Origin: Bifidobacterium pongonis
GTDB taxonomy: Bacteria; Actinomycetota; Actinomycetes; Actinomycetales; Bifidobacteriaceae
Direction: 5' to 3'
NCBI RefSeq assembly: GCF_019331805.1
Contig: NZ_JAHBBE010000016.1
Location: 1-54,847 of the forward strand
DNA length: 54,847 nucleotides
The number at the start of each line of letters is the position of its first letter. Position 1 is the stretch's first letter. Position numbers and translations under genes: made by a program. The notes below the pieces were generated by a model that saw only the letters and a program-made list of their open reading frames with translations, was not told where the DNA came from and made no database searches. Positions 33,449 to 42,288 of the stretch are shown here, in pieces.

Positions 33449-35236
33449 ATGACCAACTACCTCGACCACATCGACGGACCGGCCGACCTCAAACGACTCA
33501 GCCGCGAACAACTGCCGGCGCTCGCCGACGAAATCAGACACGCCCTCATCACCAAGGTCAGCGCCACCGGCGGGCACATGGGCCCGAACCTGGGCGTCGT
33601 CGAAGCGACCATCGCCATGCACTACGTATTCGACTCGCCGCGCGACAAGTTCATCTGGGACGTATTCCACCAGTCCTACACGCACAAGATCCTCACCGGC
33701 CGCAAACAGGCGTTCCTCGACCCCGCCCACTACCACGACGTCTCCGGCTACACGCACCCGGGGGAGAGCGAACACGACCACTTCGTGATCGGCCACACCG
33801 GCACCTCCATCTCCCTGGCGGTAGGCATGGCCAAAGGCCGCGACCTCAACGGCCGCAAGGAAAACGTCATCGCCTTCATCGGCGACGGCTCGCTCAGCGA
33901 AGGCGAAGCGCTCGAAGGCCTCGACAACGCCGGCGCCATGACCACCAACCTCATCATCATCGTCAACGACAACGAAATGTCCATCGCACCCAACCACGGC
34001 GGCATCTACGGCACGCTCGCCGAACTGCGCGCCACCAACGGCACGGCGGAACACAACCTGTTCCGCGACTTCGGCCTCGACTACCGGTACGTGGAGAACG
34101 GCAACGACGTCAACACGCTGATCGACGCGCTCGCCGAGGTCAAGGACATCGACCATCCGGTCGTCGTGCACATCCACACCGACAAGGGCCGTGGCCTGGA
34201 GCGCGTGAACGTCACGCGCGAGGCGAAGGAATTCGGGCATTGGATGCTGCCGCAGGCCGTGCAGGACGCCATGGCCGAGGCGGGGCCGGCGGAGGATTAC
34301 GCGAGCGTGTCATGCGCCTACCTGCTGGACAAGATGAAGCGGGACAAGCGCGTGGTGGTGCTGTCCGCGGGCACGCCGGGCAACGGCGGGTTCGGTCCGA
34401 AGGAGCGCGAGCAGGCGGGCGAGCAGTTCGTGGACGTCGGCATCGCCGAACAGCATGCGGTGGCGGCGATCTCCGGCATCGCCAAGGCGGGCGGCAAGCC
34501 CGTGTACGAGGTGGCGTCCACGTTCCTGCAGCGCGCCTACGATCAGCTGCAGCAGGATCTGGCGTTGCAGGGCACCGCGGCGACCATCATCGTCGCGGGC
34601 TTCGGCGACGCCATCGGGCCGGGCGACAACACTCATTCCAACATCTTCGACATCGCCATGACGAACACCATCCCGGGGTTGACCGGTCTCGCGCCGGCCA
34701 CCGTGGAGGAGTATCTGGCCATGCTCGACTGGTCCATCGACCATGCGAACCGCCCGGTCGTCATCGCCGAACCCGGCACGCTGACCCATGAGGCCGATTT
34801 GACGGTCGCTCCGCAGGAGGGTGTCGCGACGCCGTTCACCGAATCCGATCTGAAGTACCGCACGATCGTGAAGGGCTCCAAGGTCGCGATCCTCGCGCTC
34901 GGCAACTTCCTGCCGCTGGGTCTCAAGGTGCGCGGTGAGCTGGCGCAGTCCGGCATCGACGCCACCGTGATCGACCCGCGCGTCTACTCCGATCTCGACG
35001 TCGAAGCGCTCGAAGCGCTGAAGGACGATCACGACGTGGTCGTGACCATGGAGGACGGCGCACTGGTCGGCGGCTTCGGCCAGCGCATCGCCGGCTACTA
35101 CGGCCCGACCGGCATGAGGGTGCTCAACTACGGCGCGGCCAAGGAGATCACCGATCTCGAACCGACCGCATCGCTGTACCAGCGCTATCGCCTCAACCCC
35201 GAACTGGTCGCCGAGGACGTGCTCAAGGCGCTGTGA
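33449..35236 (+). CDS. DXS-like thiamine-diphosphate enzyme (transketolase superfamily)
   Basis: A 595-residue protein with the DXS layout: SATGGHMGPNLG near residue 33, KFIWDVFHQSYTHKILTGR around 62-80, the ThDP motif GDGS at 145-148, VNDNEMSIAPN near 172, and catalytic Glu334 in DVGIAEQHAV. It differs from genuine 1-deoxyxylulose-5-phosphate synthases. It is shorter (typical 610-640), and the loop after NDNEMSI is trimmed. The usual GPTHQG is DNTHSN (393-398), and the RYPRG phosphate-binding arginines are replaced by AEPGTL (440-445). It may therefore act on another substrate. It lies divergently from zwf. The start ATG at 33449 has AGGAG upstream. Confidence 0.8.
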   Translation: MTNYLDHIDGPADLKRLSREQLPALADEIRHALITKVSATGGHMGPNLGVVEATIAMHYVFDSPRDKFIWDVFHQSYTHKILTGRKQAFLDPAHYHDVSGYTHPGESEHDHFVIGHTGTSISLAVGMAKGRDLNGRKENVIAFIGDGSLSEGEALEGLDNAGAMTTNLIIIVNDNEMSIAPNHGGIYGTLAELRATNGTAEHNLFRDFGLDYRYVENGNDVNTLIDALAEVKDIDHPVVVHIHTDKGRGLERVNVTREAKEFGHWMLPQAVQDAMAEAGPAEDYASVSCAYLLDKMKRDKRVVVLSAGTPGNGGFGPKEREQAGEQFVDVGIAEQHAVAAISGIAKAGGKPVYEVASTFLQRAYDQLQQDLALQGTAATIIVAGFGDAIGPGDNTHSNIFDIAMTNTIPGLTGLAPATVEEYLAMLDWSIDHANRPVVIAEPGTLTHEADLTVAPQEGVATPFTESDLKYRTIVKGSKVAILALGNFLPLGLKVRGELAQSGIDATVIDPRVYSDLDVEALEALKDDHDVVVTMEDGALVGGFGQRIAGYYGPTGMRVLNYGAAKEITDLEPTASLYQRYRLNPELVAEDVLKAL

Positions 35237-35279
35237 CGCGTTCCGGCCTGCCCGGTCGGCGGGTTTGGCCGAACATATG

Positions 35280-35328
35280 ACGATGGCCTTCACGCAGGTG
35301 GAAACACCACCTGCGTGAAGGCCATCGT
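35280..35328. terminator. 21-bp bidirectional terminator
   Basis: Arms 35280-35300 and 35308-35328 pair perfectly around a 7-nt loop. They separate the DXS-like gene and the convergent aminotransferase gene. Confidence 0.85.
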
Positions 35329-35432
35329 CGTAGATGAGATTTCGGCATTCGGCCAGTTGCCTTCGCACGTCCCGCCGAACGGAGCGTGCGGACGGGCGAA
35401 GCGGGCGAACGACCGATAGCCGAATGCGCGGC

Positions 35433-36614
35433 TCAGCGGTACCGGCGCAATCCGTCGAGGAATCGCGTGATCCCCTCGACCATGCGCGAGCGCGGGCAGG
35501 CCACGTTGATGCGCACGAAGCGCCGCCCGTCCCCGCCGTATTCGGAACCCTCGGAGAACATCACCTTGCATTCGCGCTTGAGGTAGTCGCACAGCACGTC
35601 GGTGTCGTCGGTGATCGCCGAACAGTCGACCCACAGCAGGTAGGTGGCGTGGCCTTTGGTCATGATGATGCGGCGGTCGGTGGGTGCGGATGCGTTGTAC
35701 TCGTCGATCATGGCGCGGGCGGCGGCCTTGTTGCCGGCGATGTAGGCGCGCAGCTCGTCCAGCCAGGGGCCGCCCTCGTTGAACGCGGCGATCGTGGCGT
35801 CCATGGCGAAGGCGTTCGGTTCGGCCACCTCGTCCGTGTTGAGCGCCCGCCATACCTTGTGGCGCAGCACGGGGTTCGGGATCATCACGGCGGCGGTCTG
35901 CAGGCCGGCGATGTTGAACGCCTTGGTGGGTGCGATGCAGGTCACCGAGTTCATCGCGCATTCCTCGTTCACGGAGGCGAACGGTATGTAGCCGTACCCG
36001 GGGTCGGTCAGGTCGCAGTGGATCTCGTCGCTGATCACCGTCACGTGATGGGTGTGGCATAGTTCGCCGATCCGCGCGAGGGTGTCGCGCTCCCAGATCC
36101 TGCCGACGGGGTTGTGCGGGTTGCATAGGATCATCAGCGTGGTCTGCGGGTCGGCGAGCTTGGTTTCCAGGTCCGCCCAGTCGATGGCGTAGGCGCCCGC
36201 GCCGTCGTAGCGGAGGGGCGATTCGAGCACGCGGCACCCGTTGTTGATGATCGAGTTGAAGAAGATGTTGTAGACGGGCGTCTGGATGAGCACGTTCTCG
36301 TTGGGGGTGGTGAGCTTGCGGACCATGCTGGAGATGGCGGGCACCACGCCGGTGCAGAACGCCAGCGAATCCGGGTCGATGGCGAGGCCGTGCCTGGTGC
36401 CCCACCAGTCGGCGTACGCCCGGTTCCATTCCGGGGGCACCACCGAGTAGCCGAATACGCCGTGGTCGAGGCGGCGTTGCATCGCGGCGCGGATCACGGG
36501 CGCGGTGGGGAAGTCCATGTCGGCCACCCACATGGGCAGCGCGTCGCCGGCCTCCTCCCATTTGAGCGAATGGGTGCCGGAACGGTCGATCGGGGTATCG
36601 AAATCGTAGGTCAT
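35433..36614 (-). CDS. PatB/MalY-type pyridoxal-phosphate aminotransferase (C-S lyase)
   Basis: A 393-residue fold-type I PLP enzyme of the MalY/PatB group, most often cystathionine beta-lyase. Seen: WVADMDFPTAPVI at the N-terminus, ILCNPHNPVGRIW near residue 165, VISDEIHCDLT near 195, and the PLP Lys in APTKAFNIAGLQ near 228. C-terminal VRINVACPRS follows. I prefer the ATG at 36614; a TTG at 36623 has a GAGG site and is possible. Monocistronic. Confidence 0.88.
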   Translation of the reverse strand: MTYDFDTPIDRSGTHSLKWEEAGDALPMWVADMDFPTAPVIRAAMQRRLDHGVFGYSVVPPEWNRAYADWWGTRHGLAIDPDSLAFCTGVVPAISSMVRKLTTPNENVLIQTPVYNIFFNSIINNGCRVLESPLRYDGAGAYAIDWADLETKLADPQTTLMILCNPHNPVGRIWERDTLARIGELCHTHHVTVISDEIHCDLTDPGYGYIPFASVNEECAMNSVTCIAPTKAFNIAGLQTAAVMIPNPVLRHKVWRALNTDEVAEPNAFAMDATIAAFNEGGPWLDELRAYIAGNKAAARAMIDEYNASAPTDRRIIMTKGHATYLLWVDCSAITDDTDVLCDYLKRECKVMFSEGSEYGGDGRRFVRINVACPRSRMVEGITRFLDGLRRYR

Positions 36615-36776
36615 GCCTAACAACTTAGAAACCTCGCGTGCGTGAAGTCAAATGGGGCGGGAGTGCGGTGCGGACGGCACCAATGCCATGCTTTCGGGTT
36701 ATGAAGACATATACGTCATGGTCATTGGACATGGATTCCATGGCGCCGTACGATGCAACGGAACGAAAGGAAACCC

Positions 36777-37445
36777 ATGACCAAGCCTTATATCGTATGC
36801 CACATGATGATGTCCATCGACGGCCGCATCGACTGCGGCATGACCGTCAAACTCGCGGGCAATCCCGAATACTACGCCACGCTGGCGGCGTTGGACGTGC
36901 CGACGACGCTCAGCGGCAGGCGCACCGCGCAGCTGGAGATGGCGCAGCGCGGCGAATTCCACGCGAACGACGGCGAGCCGGTCGGCAGGGAATGCCATTC
37001 CCGCAAGACCGTCGCCGACGGCTACAACGTCGTCGTCGACACCAGGGGCACGCTGCTGTGGCCGGACAACGACGGCACGCTCGTCGTGATCGTCAGCGAA
37101 CAGGCGTCCAAGGAGTATCTGGAATATCTCGATGAGCGCAACATCTCCTGGATCGCCTGCGGCGCGGAGCGCATCGACCTGGCCCGCGCCTGCGAGATCC
37201 TCGTCGAGGAGTTCGGCGTCAAACGCATGGGCATCGTCGGCGGCGGCACCATCAACGCGGGCTTCCTGGACGCCGGCCTGCTCGACGAGGTCAGCATCCT
37301 GATCGGCCCGGGCATCGACGGCCGCAAGGGCATGGCCGCCACGTTCGACGGCCTTCCGGAGAGCCGCGAACCGTTCGCGCTCAAGCTCGAATCGGTCACG
37401 CCGTACGACGATGGCGCGGTCTGGCTGCGCTACACCGTGAAGTGA
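36777..37445 (+). CDS. RibD C-terminal-domain reductase (DHFR fold)
   Basis: A 222-residue NADPH-dependent reductase of the RibD-C/dihydrofolate-reductase fold. The N-terminus PYIVCHMMMSIDGRI is typical; GIVGGGTINAGFL near residue 155 is the cofactor loop. There is no deaminase domain, so this is a stand-alone reductase rather than the fused riboflavin enzyme; its substrate is unknown. Start: ATG at 36777 with GAAAGGA upstream. An ATG at 36753 is less likely. Confidence 0.85.
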   Translation: MTKPYIVCHMMMSIDGRIDCGMTVKLAGNPEYYATLAALDVPTTLSGRRTAQLEMAQRGEFHANDGEPVGRECHSRKTVADGYNVVVDTRGTLLWPDNDGTLVVIVSEQASKEYLEYLDERNISWIACGAERIDLARACEILVEEFGVKRMGIVGGGTINAGFLDAGLLDEVSILIGPGIDGRKGMAATFDGLPESREPFALKLESVTPYDDGAVWLRYTVK

Positions 37446-38188
37446 CGGCGTACCGGTTCCCCGTGCGGGAGCCGATGGAGCCGATATGGATGAGGCCGGA
37501 TCCGCGTCGGGCGGGTCCGGCCTCGTCGTATCGCCGTCGCATCCGCGTATCCGTGCATCCGCATCCGCGTGTCTGCGTTCCGGTTTGCGGCGGCTTGGAT
37601 GGTGCTACTCGAGCTGCTCGCCCGGGTCGAGCGTCTTGATGACCTTGGCGGGGAGCCGACGGCCACCGCGTAGTCGGGGATGTCCCTGGTGACCACCGCG
37701 CCAGCGCCGATCACGGCGTATTCGCCGATGGTCACGCCCGGGCAGATCGTGACGTTCATGCCGATCCACGCGTTGCGCTTGATGGTCACCTTGCCGTAGG
37801 TGTAGATGGAGTGGCGGGCGTTGAAATCATGGTTGATGGTGGCGATGCGTACGCCGGGCGCCACCTGTACGCCGTCGCCGAACTCGATGCCGCCTGACGC
37901 GGAGAGGATGGCCGAATGGTTGATGAACACGTTGTGGCCGAAGGTGACGCGGTTGCCGAAATCGCAGGTGAACGGCGTGAGGATGCGCACATCGTCCAGC
38001 GTGCGGCCGAACAGCTCCTCGAGATGGCCGACGTACGAGGGGTCGTCGGGCATGGCGGCGTTCGCCTTGGCGCACAGCGTGCGTGCGCGCATCATCTCCT
38101 GCATGGCCTCCATGAAATACGGTTCGCGGTTGTCGGTCGGGCCGCCCTGGTCCATCAGATCGAACACATAGCCTTCGGGATACTCCAT
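37430..38188 (-). CDS. Sugar O-acetyltransferase with frameshifted tail
   Basis: Left-handed beta-helix acyltransferase of the maltose/galactoside/nodulation (LacA/Maa) family, transferring acetyl from acetyl-CoA to a sugar hydroxyl. Hexapeptide repeats run from residue about 70. Seen: the catalytic His in INHDFNARHS and IGAGAVVTRDIPDYAVAVGSP. At that point the frame slips near 37648-37653. One extra base would restore AKVIKTLDPGEQLE and a stop at 37605, the expected end. The actual frame reads about 65 foreign Ser/Arg-rich residues and overlaps the reductase gene by 16 bp. The enzyme core is intact and may still work. An assembly error is possible. Start: ATG at 38188 with GAAAGGA upstream. 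Confidence 0.75.
   Translation of the reverse strand: MEYPEGYVFDLMDQGGPTDNREPYFMEAMQEMMRARTLCAKANAAMPDDPSYVGHLEELFGRTLDDVRILTPFTCDFGNRVTFGHNVFINHSAILSASGGIEFGDGVQVAPGVRIATINHDFNARHSIYTYGKVTIKRNAWIGMNVTICPGVTIGEYAVIGAGAVVTRDIPDYAVAVGSPPRSSRRSTRASSSSSTIQAAANRNADTRMRMHGYADATAIRRGRTRPTRIRPHPYRLHRLPHGEPVRRHFTV
37492..37524. terminator. Stem-loop between reductase and acetyltransferase genes
   Basis: GAGGCCGGA (37492-37500) pairs with TCCGGCCTC (37516-37524). It lies between the reductase gene and the apparent original end (37605) of the acetyltransferase gene, fitting a bidirectional terminator. Confidence 0.55.
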
Positions 38189-38330
38189 ATTGGTCCTTTC
38201 CTTGGTTTGCTTGCGGAACCATGATGGCCGAACGCAACAAAAATAGCTAAGGTGAATGCGGTATTACTTACCATGCACGCAATGAATGCAATTCGCCGTA
38301 TATGCGTCGGTCGGACGCGAAAAAGCGGTT

Positions 38331-38440
38331 GACTTTTCCGACCATACTAGTAAAAGTCTCTCAAGATACCCCACTTTTCCGGGTATACTAGTAAAAGTCA
38401 TATTTCTTGAGGTACTTTTCCGACCATACTAGTAAAAGTC
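38331..38440. repeat. Three 27-28-bp direct repeats at exact 41-bp spacing
   Basis: ACTTTTCCGACCATACTAGTAAAAGTC-like units start at 38332, 38373 and 38414 (described here by position; the core is ACTTTTCC followed by TACTAGTAAAAGTC). Each has ACTTTT/AAAAGT arms and an inner TACTAGTA palindrome. The middle copy differs at four bases. The last ends 9 bp before the ATPase start at 38450. The 41-bp period is about four helical turns, so bound proteins would sit on one face of the DNA. Confidence 0.9.
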
Positions 38441-38449
38441 AGGTGTGTT

Positions 38450-39664
38450 ATGGAGTTGAAGCCCCGGCCGCAATATCTCGGCAAACTCGTCGCAGCCCGA
38501 GGCAACGGCCTCATCAAAGTGGTCACCGGCATGCGCCGTTGCGGGAAATCCTCGCTGCTCACGCTGTTCCGCCAATACCTGCTGCAGCATGACGTCGACG
38601 CCGACCACATCATCATGATGAACCTGGAATCGTTCCAGTACGCCTCGTTCACCTTCGAGGACCTTCACCGTGAGATAACCGGACGGATGCGCGACGATCG
38701 ACGCTATTACGTGCTGCTCGACGAAGTGCAGCTCGTCGACAAATGGGAGAGGGCCGTCAACGCGCTCCACGCCGACACGGACGCTGACATCGTCATCACC
38801 GGATCGAACGCGTATCTGCTGTCCGGCCAACTGGCCACGCTGCTGTCCGGGCGCTACATGGAGATCAACGTGTTCCCGTTGTCCCTCGCGGAATTCATGG
38901 ACTACACCGGCATGAGCGATTCCGCGGCGGCCTTCGAACGGTACACCCGCTATGGAGGGTTGCCGCCGGTGGTCGATCAGGGCGTCGACCAGGGTCTGGC
39001 CCATACCGTGCTCTCCGGAATCTATGACACGATCATGGTGCGCGACATCACGCAGTTCCTGCAGATCAGGAATCCCATGGTGTTCAACGATGTGGCATGC
39101 TACCTTGCCGATACGGCCGGCTCCCCGGTATCGACGTCCAAGATCGAGAACCGTTTGAGAAGCGCGCACAGGCCCGCCTCCAACGACACCATCGAACGGT
39201 ATATGGAAGGCCTCGTCGGCGCGTTCCTTTTCTCCCGGGCGCAGCGCATCGATGTCAAGGGCGGCGGGTACCTGCAGGGCCTGTCGAAATACTATCCGGC
39301 CGATCTGGGCATCCGCAACATGCTGCTGGGCTATCCTTCCGGCGATTTCGGCTTCCTGCTGGAGAATGCCGTCTACAACGAGCTGAAGGTCCGCGGCTAC
39401 CAGATTCGCGTAGGCAAGCTGGGAAACGCCGAGATTGATTTCGTCGCGACCCGTCGCCGCGACGATCTCACCGAGGAGCGGTTGTATATCCAGGTGAGCG
39501 CCAGCATATTGGATGAGGGGACGAGGGGGCGCGAGCTGGCGCCGTTGAGAAGCGCGCGCGACCTTTCCGTGCGCAGGATGGTGCTGACCTTGGACCGGTT
39601 CGGTCTGGGCGAGATTGGGGGCGTGAGCGTCGTCAACGCCATCGACTGGATGCTCGACGCGTAG
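38450..39664 (+). CDS. AAA ATPase with DUF4143 C-terminal domain
   Basis: A 404-residue orphan ATPase of the ATPase-DUF4143 family. Walker A is GMRRCGKSSLL near residue 26, Walker B YYVLLDEVQ near 88, and a sensor segment ITGSNAYLLSG near 120. The C-terminal third (LLENAVYNELKVRGY, then GNAEIDFVA and LYIQVS) has the layout of a PD-(D/E)xK-like nuclease fold, with Gln in place of the usual last Glu. The family is common and widely scattered in bacteria with no settled role. Start: ATG at 38450, AGGTG upstream. It is preceded by the three 41-bp repeats, which probably control it. Confidence 0.85.
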   Translation: MELKPRPQYLGKLVAARGNGLIKVVTGMRRCGKSSLLTLFRQYLLQHDVDADHIIMMNLESFQYASFTFEDLHREITGRMRDDRRYYVLLDEVQLVDKWERAVNALHADTDADIVITGSNAYLLSGQLATLLSGRYMEINVFPLSLAEFMDYTGMSDSAAAFERYTRYGGLPPVVDQGVDQGLAHTVLSGIYDTIMVRDITQFLQIRNPMVFNDVACYLADTAGSPVSTSKIENRLRSAHRPASNDTIERYMEGLVGAFLFSRAQRIDVKGGGYLQGLSKYYPADLGIRNMLLGYPSGDFGFLLENAVYNELKVRGYQIRVGKLGNAEIDFVATRRRDDLTEERLYIQVSASILDEGTRGRELAPLRSARDLSVRRMVLTLDRFGLGEIGGVSVVNAIDWMLDA

Positions 39665-39712
39665 CCCAGCCCCCGATCCGCCGGATTCGGAAGGTCCGGG
39701 AGCCGGACGGCC

Positions 39713-40412
39713 CTATTCGGCCGCCCAGTGGAAGTTGCCGGTGCCGGCGCCGATCTCGAACTGGTAGGACACGATGCCCAGATCGATGTTCACGCCGTAG
39801 CCGAACCCGGGGGGAGCGCTTCACCTTATCGGGGGCGACGAGTTCGAGCGTGAACGCCTGCTGGTTCATGGCGGTCGGCGCCAGGAGCGCCGCGTCCACG
39901 CCGTCGAGGAACCATTGCGGGGCGTCGAGCCCTTCGGCCACGCGCATGACCTTGCTGCGCGGCTTGGACTTGTGCGGTTCGCCCTGTTCGGCGCCGTAGC
40001 CGAGCGCGATCACCATGACGAGCTTCTCGCCGTCGCGCACCTCGTACGCGCTCGGCACCTTCTTGTAGGTGGCCGCGACCCAACGCGAGTTGAGGCCGAG
40101 CTGCTGCGCGTACAGGGCGACATGCTGGCCCCAGTAGCCCAGGTCGAAGTCGAGATGCTTCGACCTGGGCCCGATGAGCGCGATGTAGTTGCGCACGTTG
40201 GAGAAGCCGCCCACCTTGCCGGCGAGCGCGGCGAACGCCTGCGGCTCGTCGAGCACGAGCTGCATGTGCAGGTCGCCTTCCCTGTTGCATGCGTCGATGT
40301 AGTCGCGCAATGCGGCGACGGTGTTCTCGGCGATCGGTTCGGGACGGTAGTCGTGCACGCCGTGGCGGGCGCGCATCGCCTCGTCGAGCGTCATCATGGT
40401 TTCAGCGGTCAT
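39713..40412 (-). pseudogene. Nitroreductase-family gene with C-terminal frameshift
   Basis: FMN-dependent nitroreductase-like gene. Residues 1-199 look intact: LDEAMRARHGVHDYRPEPI (FMN phosphate region), DLGYWGQHVALYAQQLGLN, and LLAPTAMNQQAF. A run of six G on the plus strand (39809-39814; six C in the gene) then shifts the frame. With one base fewer it would read GFGYGVNIDLGIVSYQFEIGAG (given in two parts: GFGYGVNIDLG and IVSYQFEIGAG) to a stop at 39713. As it stands the reading runs to 39633 in an unrelated frame and overlaps the ATPase gene. The lost tail normally helps the flavin site and dimer, so activity is doubtful. A sequencing indel or phase-variable tract is possible. Start: ATG at 40412 behind AGGAGG, 11-nt overlap with the ArsR gene. 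Confidence 0.75.
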
Positions 40413-40854
40413 GCTGTTCCTCCTGGTTGTGGTTGGTGTGGTCGGTCGCGTACCGTCGCGCGTGGGTGAGCGCGGCGATGAGTTCGTCGATCGCGGCGGG
40501 TTCGGCGTCGAGCGTGTAATAGTTGCGCGTGCCCTCATGGCGGACGTGTACGATGCCCGCGTCCTTGAGGATCTTCAGATGATGCGATACCGCCGGTCTG
40601 GACAGGTTCGTGCGCTCCGTGATCTCCCCGACGCGCAATCCCTCGGGGCGTGGCGCGGCCTGCAGCATGGAGGTGATCAGGTGCAGGCGCGTGGGGTTGC
40701 CCAGGGCGGTCAGCGCCCGCTGGCAGCGTTCGAATTCGCCGGCGAGCGCCCGGATGTCCGCGCCGACCGGGGCCTGCCGGTTTTCGCGCCGAGACGTCGC
40801 GTCAGCCGTGCCCGCCGTGTCCGTCGCGTCCGTTATGTCCGTCAAATCGGCCAT
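40402..40854 (-). CDS. ArsR-family transcriptional regulator
   Basis: A 150-residue winged-helix regulator. The ALGNPTRLHLITSML start of the ArsR domain is near residue 49, the recognition helix in NLSRPAVSHHLKILKDAG near 84, and GTRNYYTLD near 109. Metal-site cysteines are absent, so it may sense something other than metal or act by another signal. The stop lies within the start of the nitroreductase gene, so the two are one operon. Start: ATG at 40854 with GGGAGG upstream. Confidence 0.88.
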   Translation of the reverse strand: MADLTDITDATDTAGTADATSRRENRQAPVGADIRALAGEFERCQRALTALGNPTRLHLITSMLQAAPRPEGLRVGEITERTNLSRPAVSHHLKILKDAGIVHVRHEGTRNYYTLDAEPAAIDELIAALTHARRYATDHTNHNQEEQHDR

Positions 40855-40981
40855 GTTCCTCCCGTCCGTGCGCCCGTGAACCCGTGCCGTGGCCGGTGTG
40901 CGGGGCGTGTTTCGTCGAATCGTTCGAACCGTTAAACCAATTATCGGCCTTCAATCCCGCTTCGGGCGTTCGGTAAAGAAA

Positions 40982-41190
40982 TTGACGCTCCCGTGGTTGA
41001 AACCACGGGATTCCCGCGAACTGGGCTTGCTTGGATTCATACGATACGCCTGAATCCAGAGGCTTCCCATTTTTAGCGGGCTATCCCCGGTTGTCGGCCG
41101 GTTCCTCTTCTTTTGTTATGCTTTTTCTCGGCTGAGCCGCAATGCCTCGTCGCGAATGTTCAACGCGGCGTTTACGTCCCTGTCGTGTGG
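40982..41190 (-). ncRNA. Predicted omega/reRNA of the tnpB element
   Basis: TnpB proteins use a guide RNA made from the 3' part of tnpB and the right end of the element. Here that is the minus strand from about 41190 down to 40982, including the hairpin 40990-41009. The guide would come from the flank below 40982. Extent is inferred from the family, not seen directly. Confidence 0.4.
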
Positions 41191-42288
41191 TGTGCCACAA
41201 TGTTCGCACACCCATTCACGTTCGGATAGCCGCAACCCCTTGTACTTGCGCCCGCAGTCGTGGCAGAGTTTCGAGCTTGGATAGAACCTGTCCACTTGGA
41301 CGAGGGTGCGACCATACCATTCCGCCTTGTAGGAGAGCTTGTCCACGAGGCCGCTCCACCCGTCGCGGAGTATGGAACGGTTCATCACGCGTTTGCGCGA
41401 CTGGCCGTTGCGCACGGGTCTGCCGTCCGCGTCAAGATTCTTCCGTGCCTTCCGCGTCATGTTTCGCACCATCAGCGTCTCCATGCCGATGAATTGGTTC
41501 TCTTCTATCAGCCTGTGGGACAGTTGGTGCTGGAAGTTATCGCGGTAGTGGCGGAGCTTGGCGTACGCCTTGGCTACGATTGCCTTCTGTTTGCGATAGT
41601 TGTTCGACCCTTTCGTTCGACGGGACAGTTTGCGCTGCTCCCGTTTGACATCCGCCTCCAATCGGCGCAGCCGGTCCGGATAGTCGATTTTTTCGCCGGT
41701 GGACAGCGTGAGGAGATTCTTGACGCCCAAATCGATGCCGATACTGTTCTCGGCTTGCGTTTTCGGCTGGATGTCCACATCGAACAGGAGCACGAGATAG
41801 TACGTCCGGTTCTCACGTTTCACCGTCCAGCTGGACAATGATTCGATTGGATAGCGTAGCCGATCGCGTTTGCGGATGCGCACCGAGCCAAGCTTCTTGG
41901 ACAACGGATACCGGTTGCCGTCCATACGGCGTATGGGCATGGTGTTGCGGAACGATTGGATGTTGTCGTTCCTTGAGGCGAAACGGGGACGATGCTTCTC
42001 GTACTGGGCTTTGCGGAAGTACGCCGACCGTGCCTTGCGGAAATCCATGATGGCGTTGCTTAACGCGTTCGACGGTATGGGACTGTCCTTAAGCCATTCG
42101 TTCGCGTTCTTCATGCCGGTCACGTTCGGATACTCGGGTTTCGGATTCGTCTTCTTGTCGTACGTGTTGAACGCCTCGACCTGCTGGTTGTAGGCGAAGC
42201 GCCTGTCGCCGAAGCACCGTTCCAACATTGCGGCTTGGGTTTCCGACGGTGTGAACGGTATGCGCTGCGCCACCTTGCGCATGGTCAT
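41116..42288 (-). CDS. tnpB: RNA-guided endonuclease TnpB
   Basis: A 390-residue TnpB with a full RuvC-like nuclease. The three catalytic acids are visible: Asp in IGIDLGVKNL near residue 186, Glu in FIGMETLMVRN near 264, and Asp in HDRDVNAALNIRDEA near 370. A four-Cys zinc ribbon lies between them (LCHDCGRKY and CEHCGTP). It probably nicks or cuts DNA beside a TAM, guided by the element's RNA, to keep the element in place. The start ATG at 42288 overlaps the tnpA stop. Confidence 0.92.
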   Translation of the reverse strand: MTMRKVAQRIPFTPSETQAAMLERCFGDRRFAYNQQVEAFNTYDKKTNPKPEYPNVTGMKNANEWLKDSPIPSNALSNAIMDFRKARSAYFRKAQYEKHRPRFASRNDNIQSFRNTMPIRRMDGNRYPLSKKLGSVRIRKRDRLRYPIESLSSWTVKRENRTYYLVLLFDVDIQPKTQAENSIGIDLGVKNLLTLSTGEKIDYPDRLRRLEADVKREQRKLSRRTKGSNNYRKQKAIVAKAYAKLRHYRDNFQHQLSHRLIEENQFIGMETLMVRNMTRKARKNLDADGRPVRNGQSRKRVMNRSILRDGWSGLVDKLSYKAEWYGRTLVQVDRFYPSSKLCHDCGRKYKGLRLSEREWVCEHCGTPHDRDVNAALNIRDEALRLSREKA

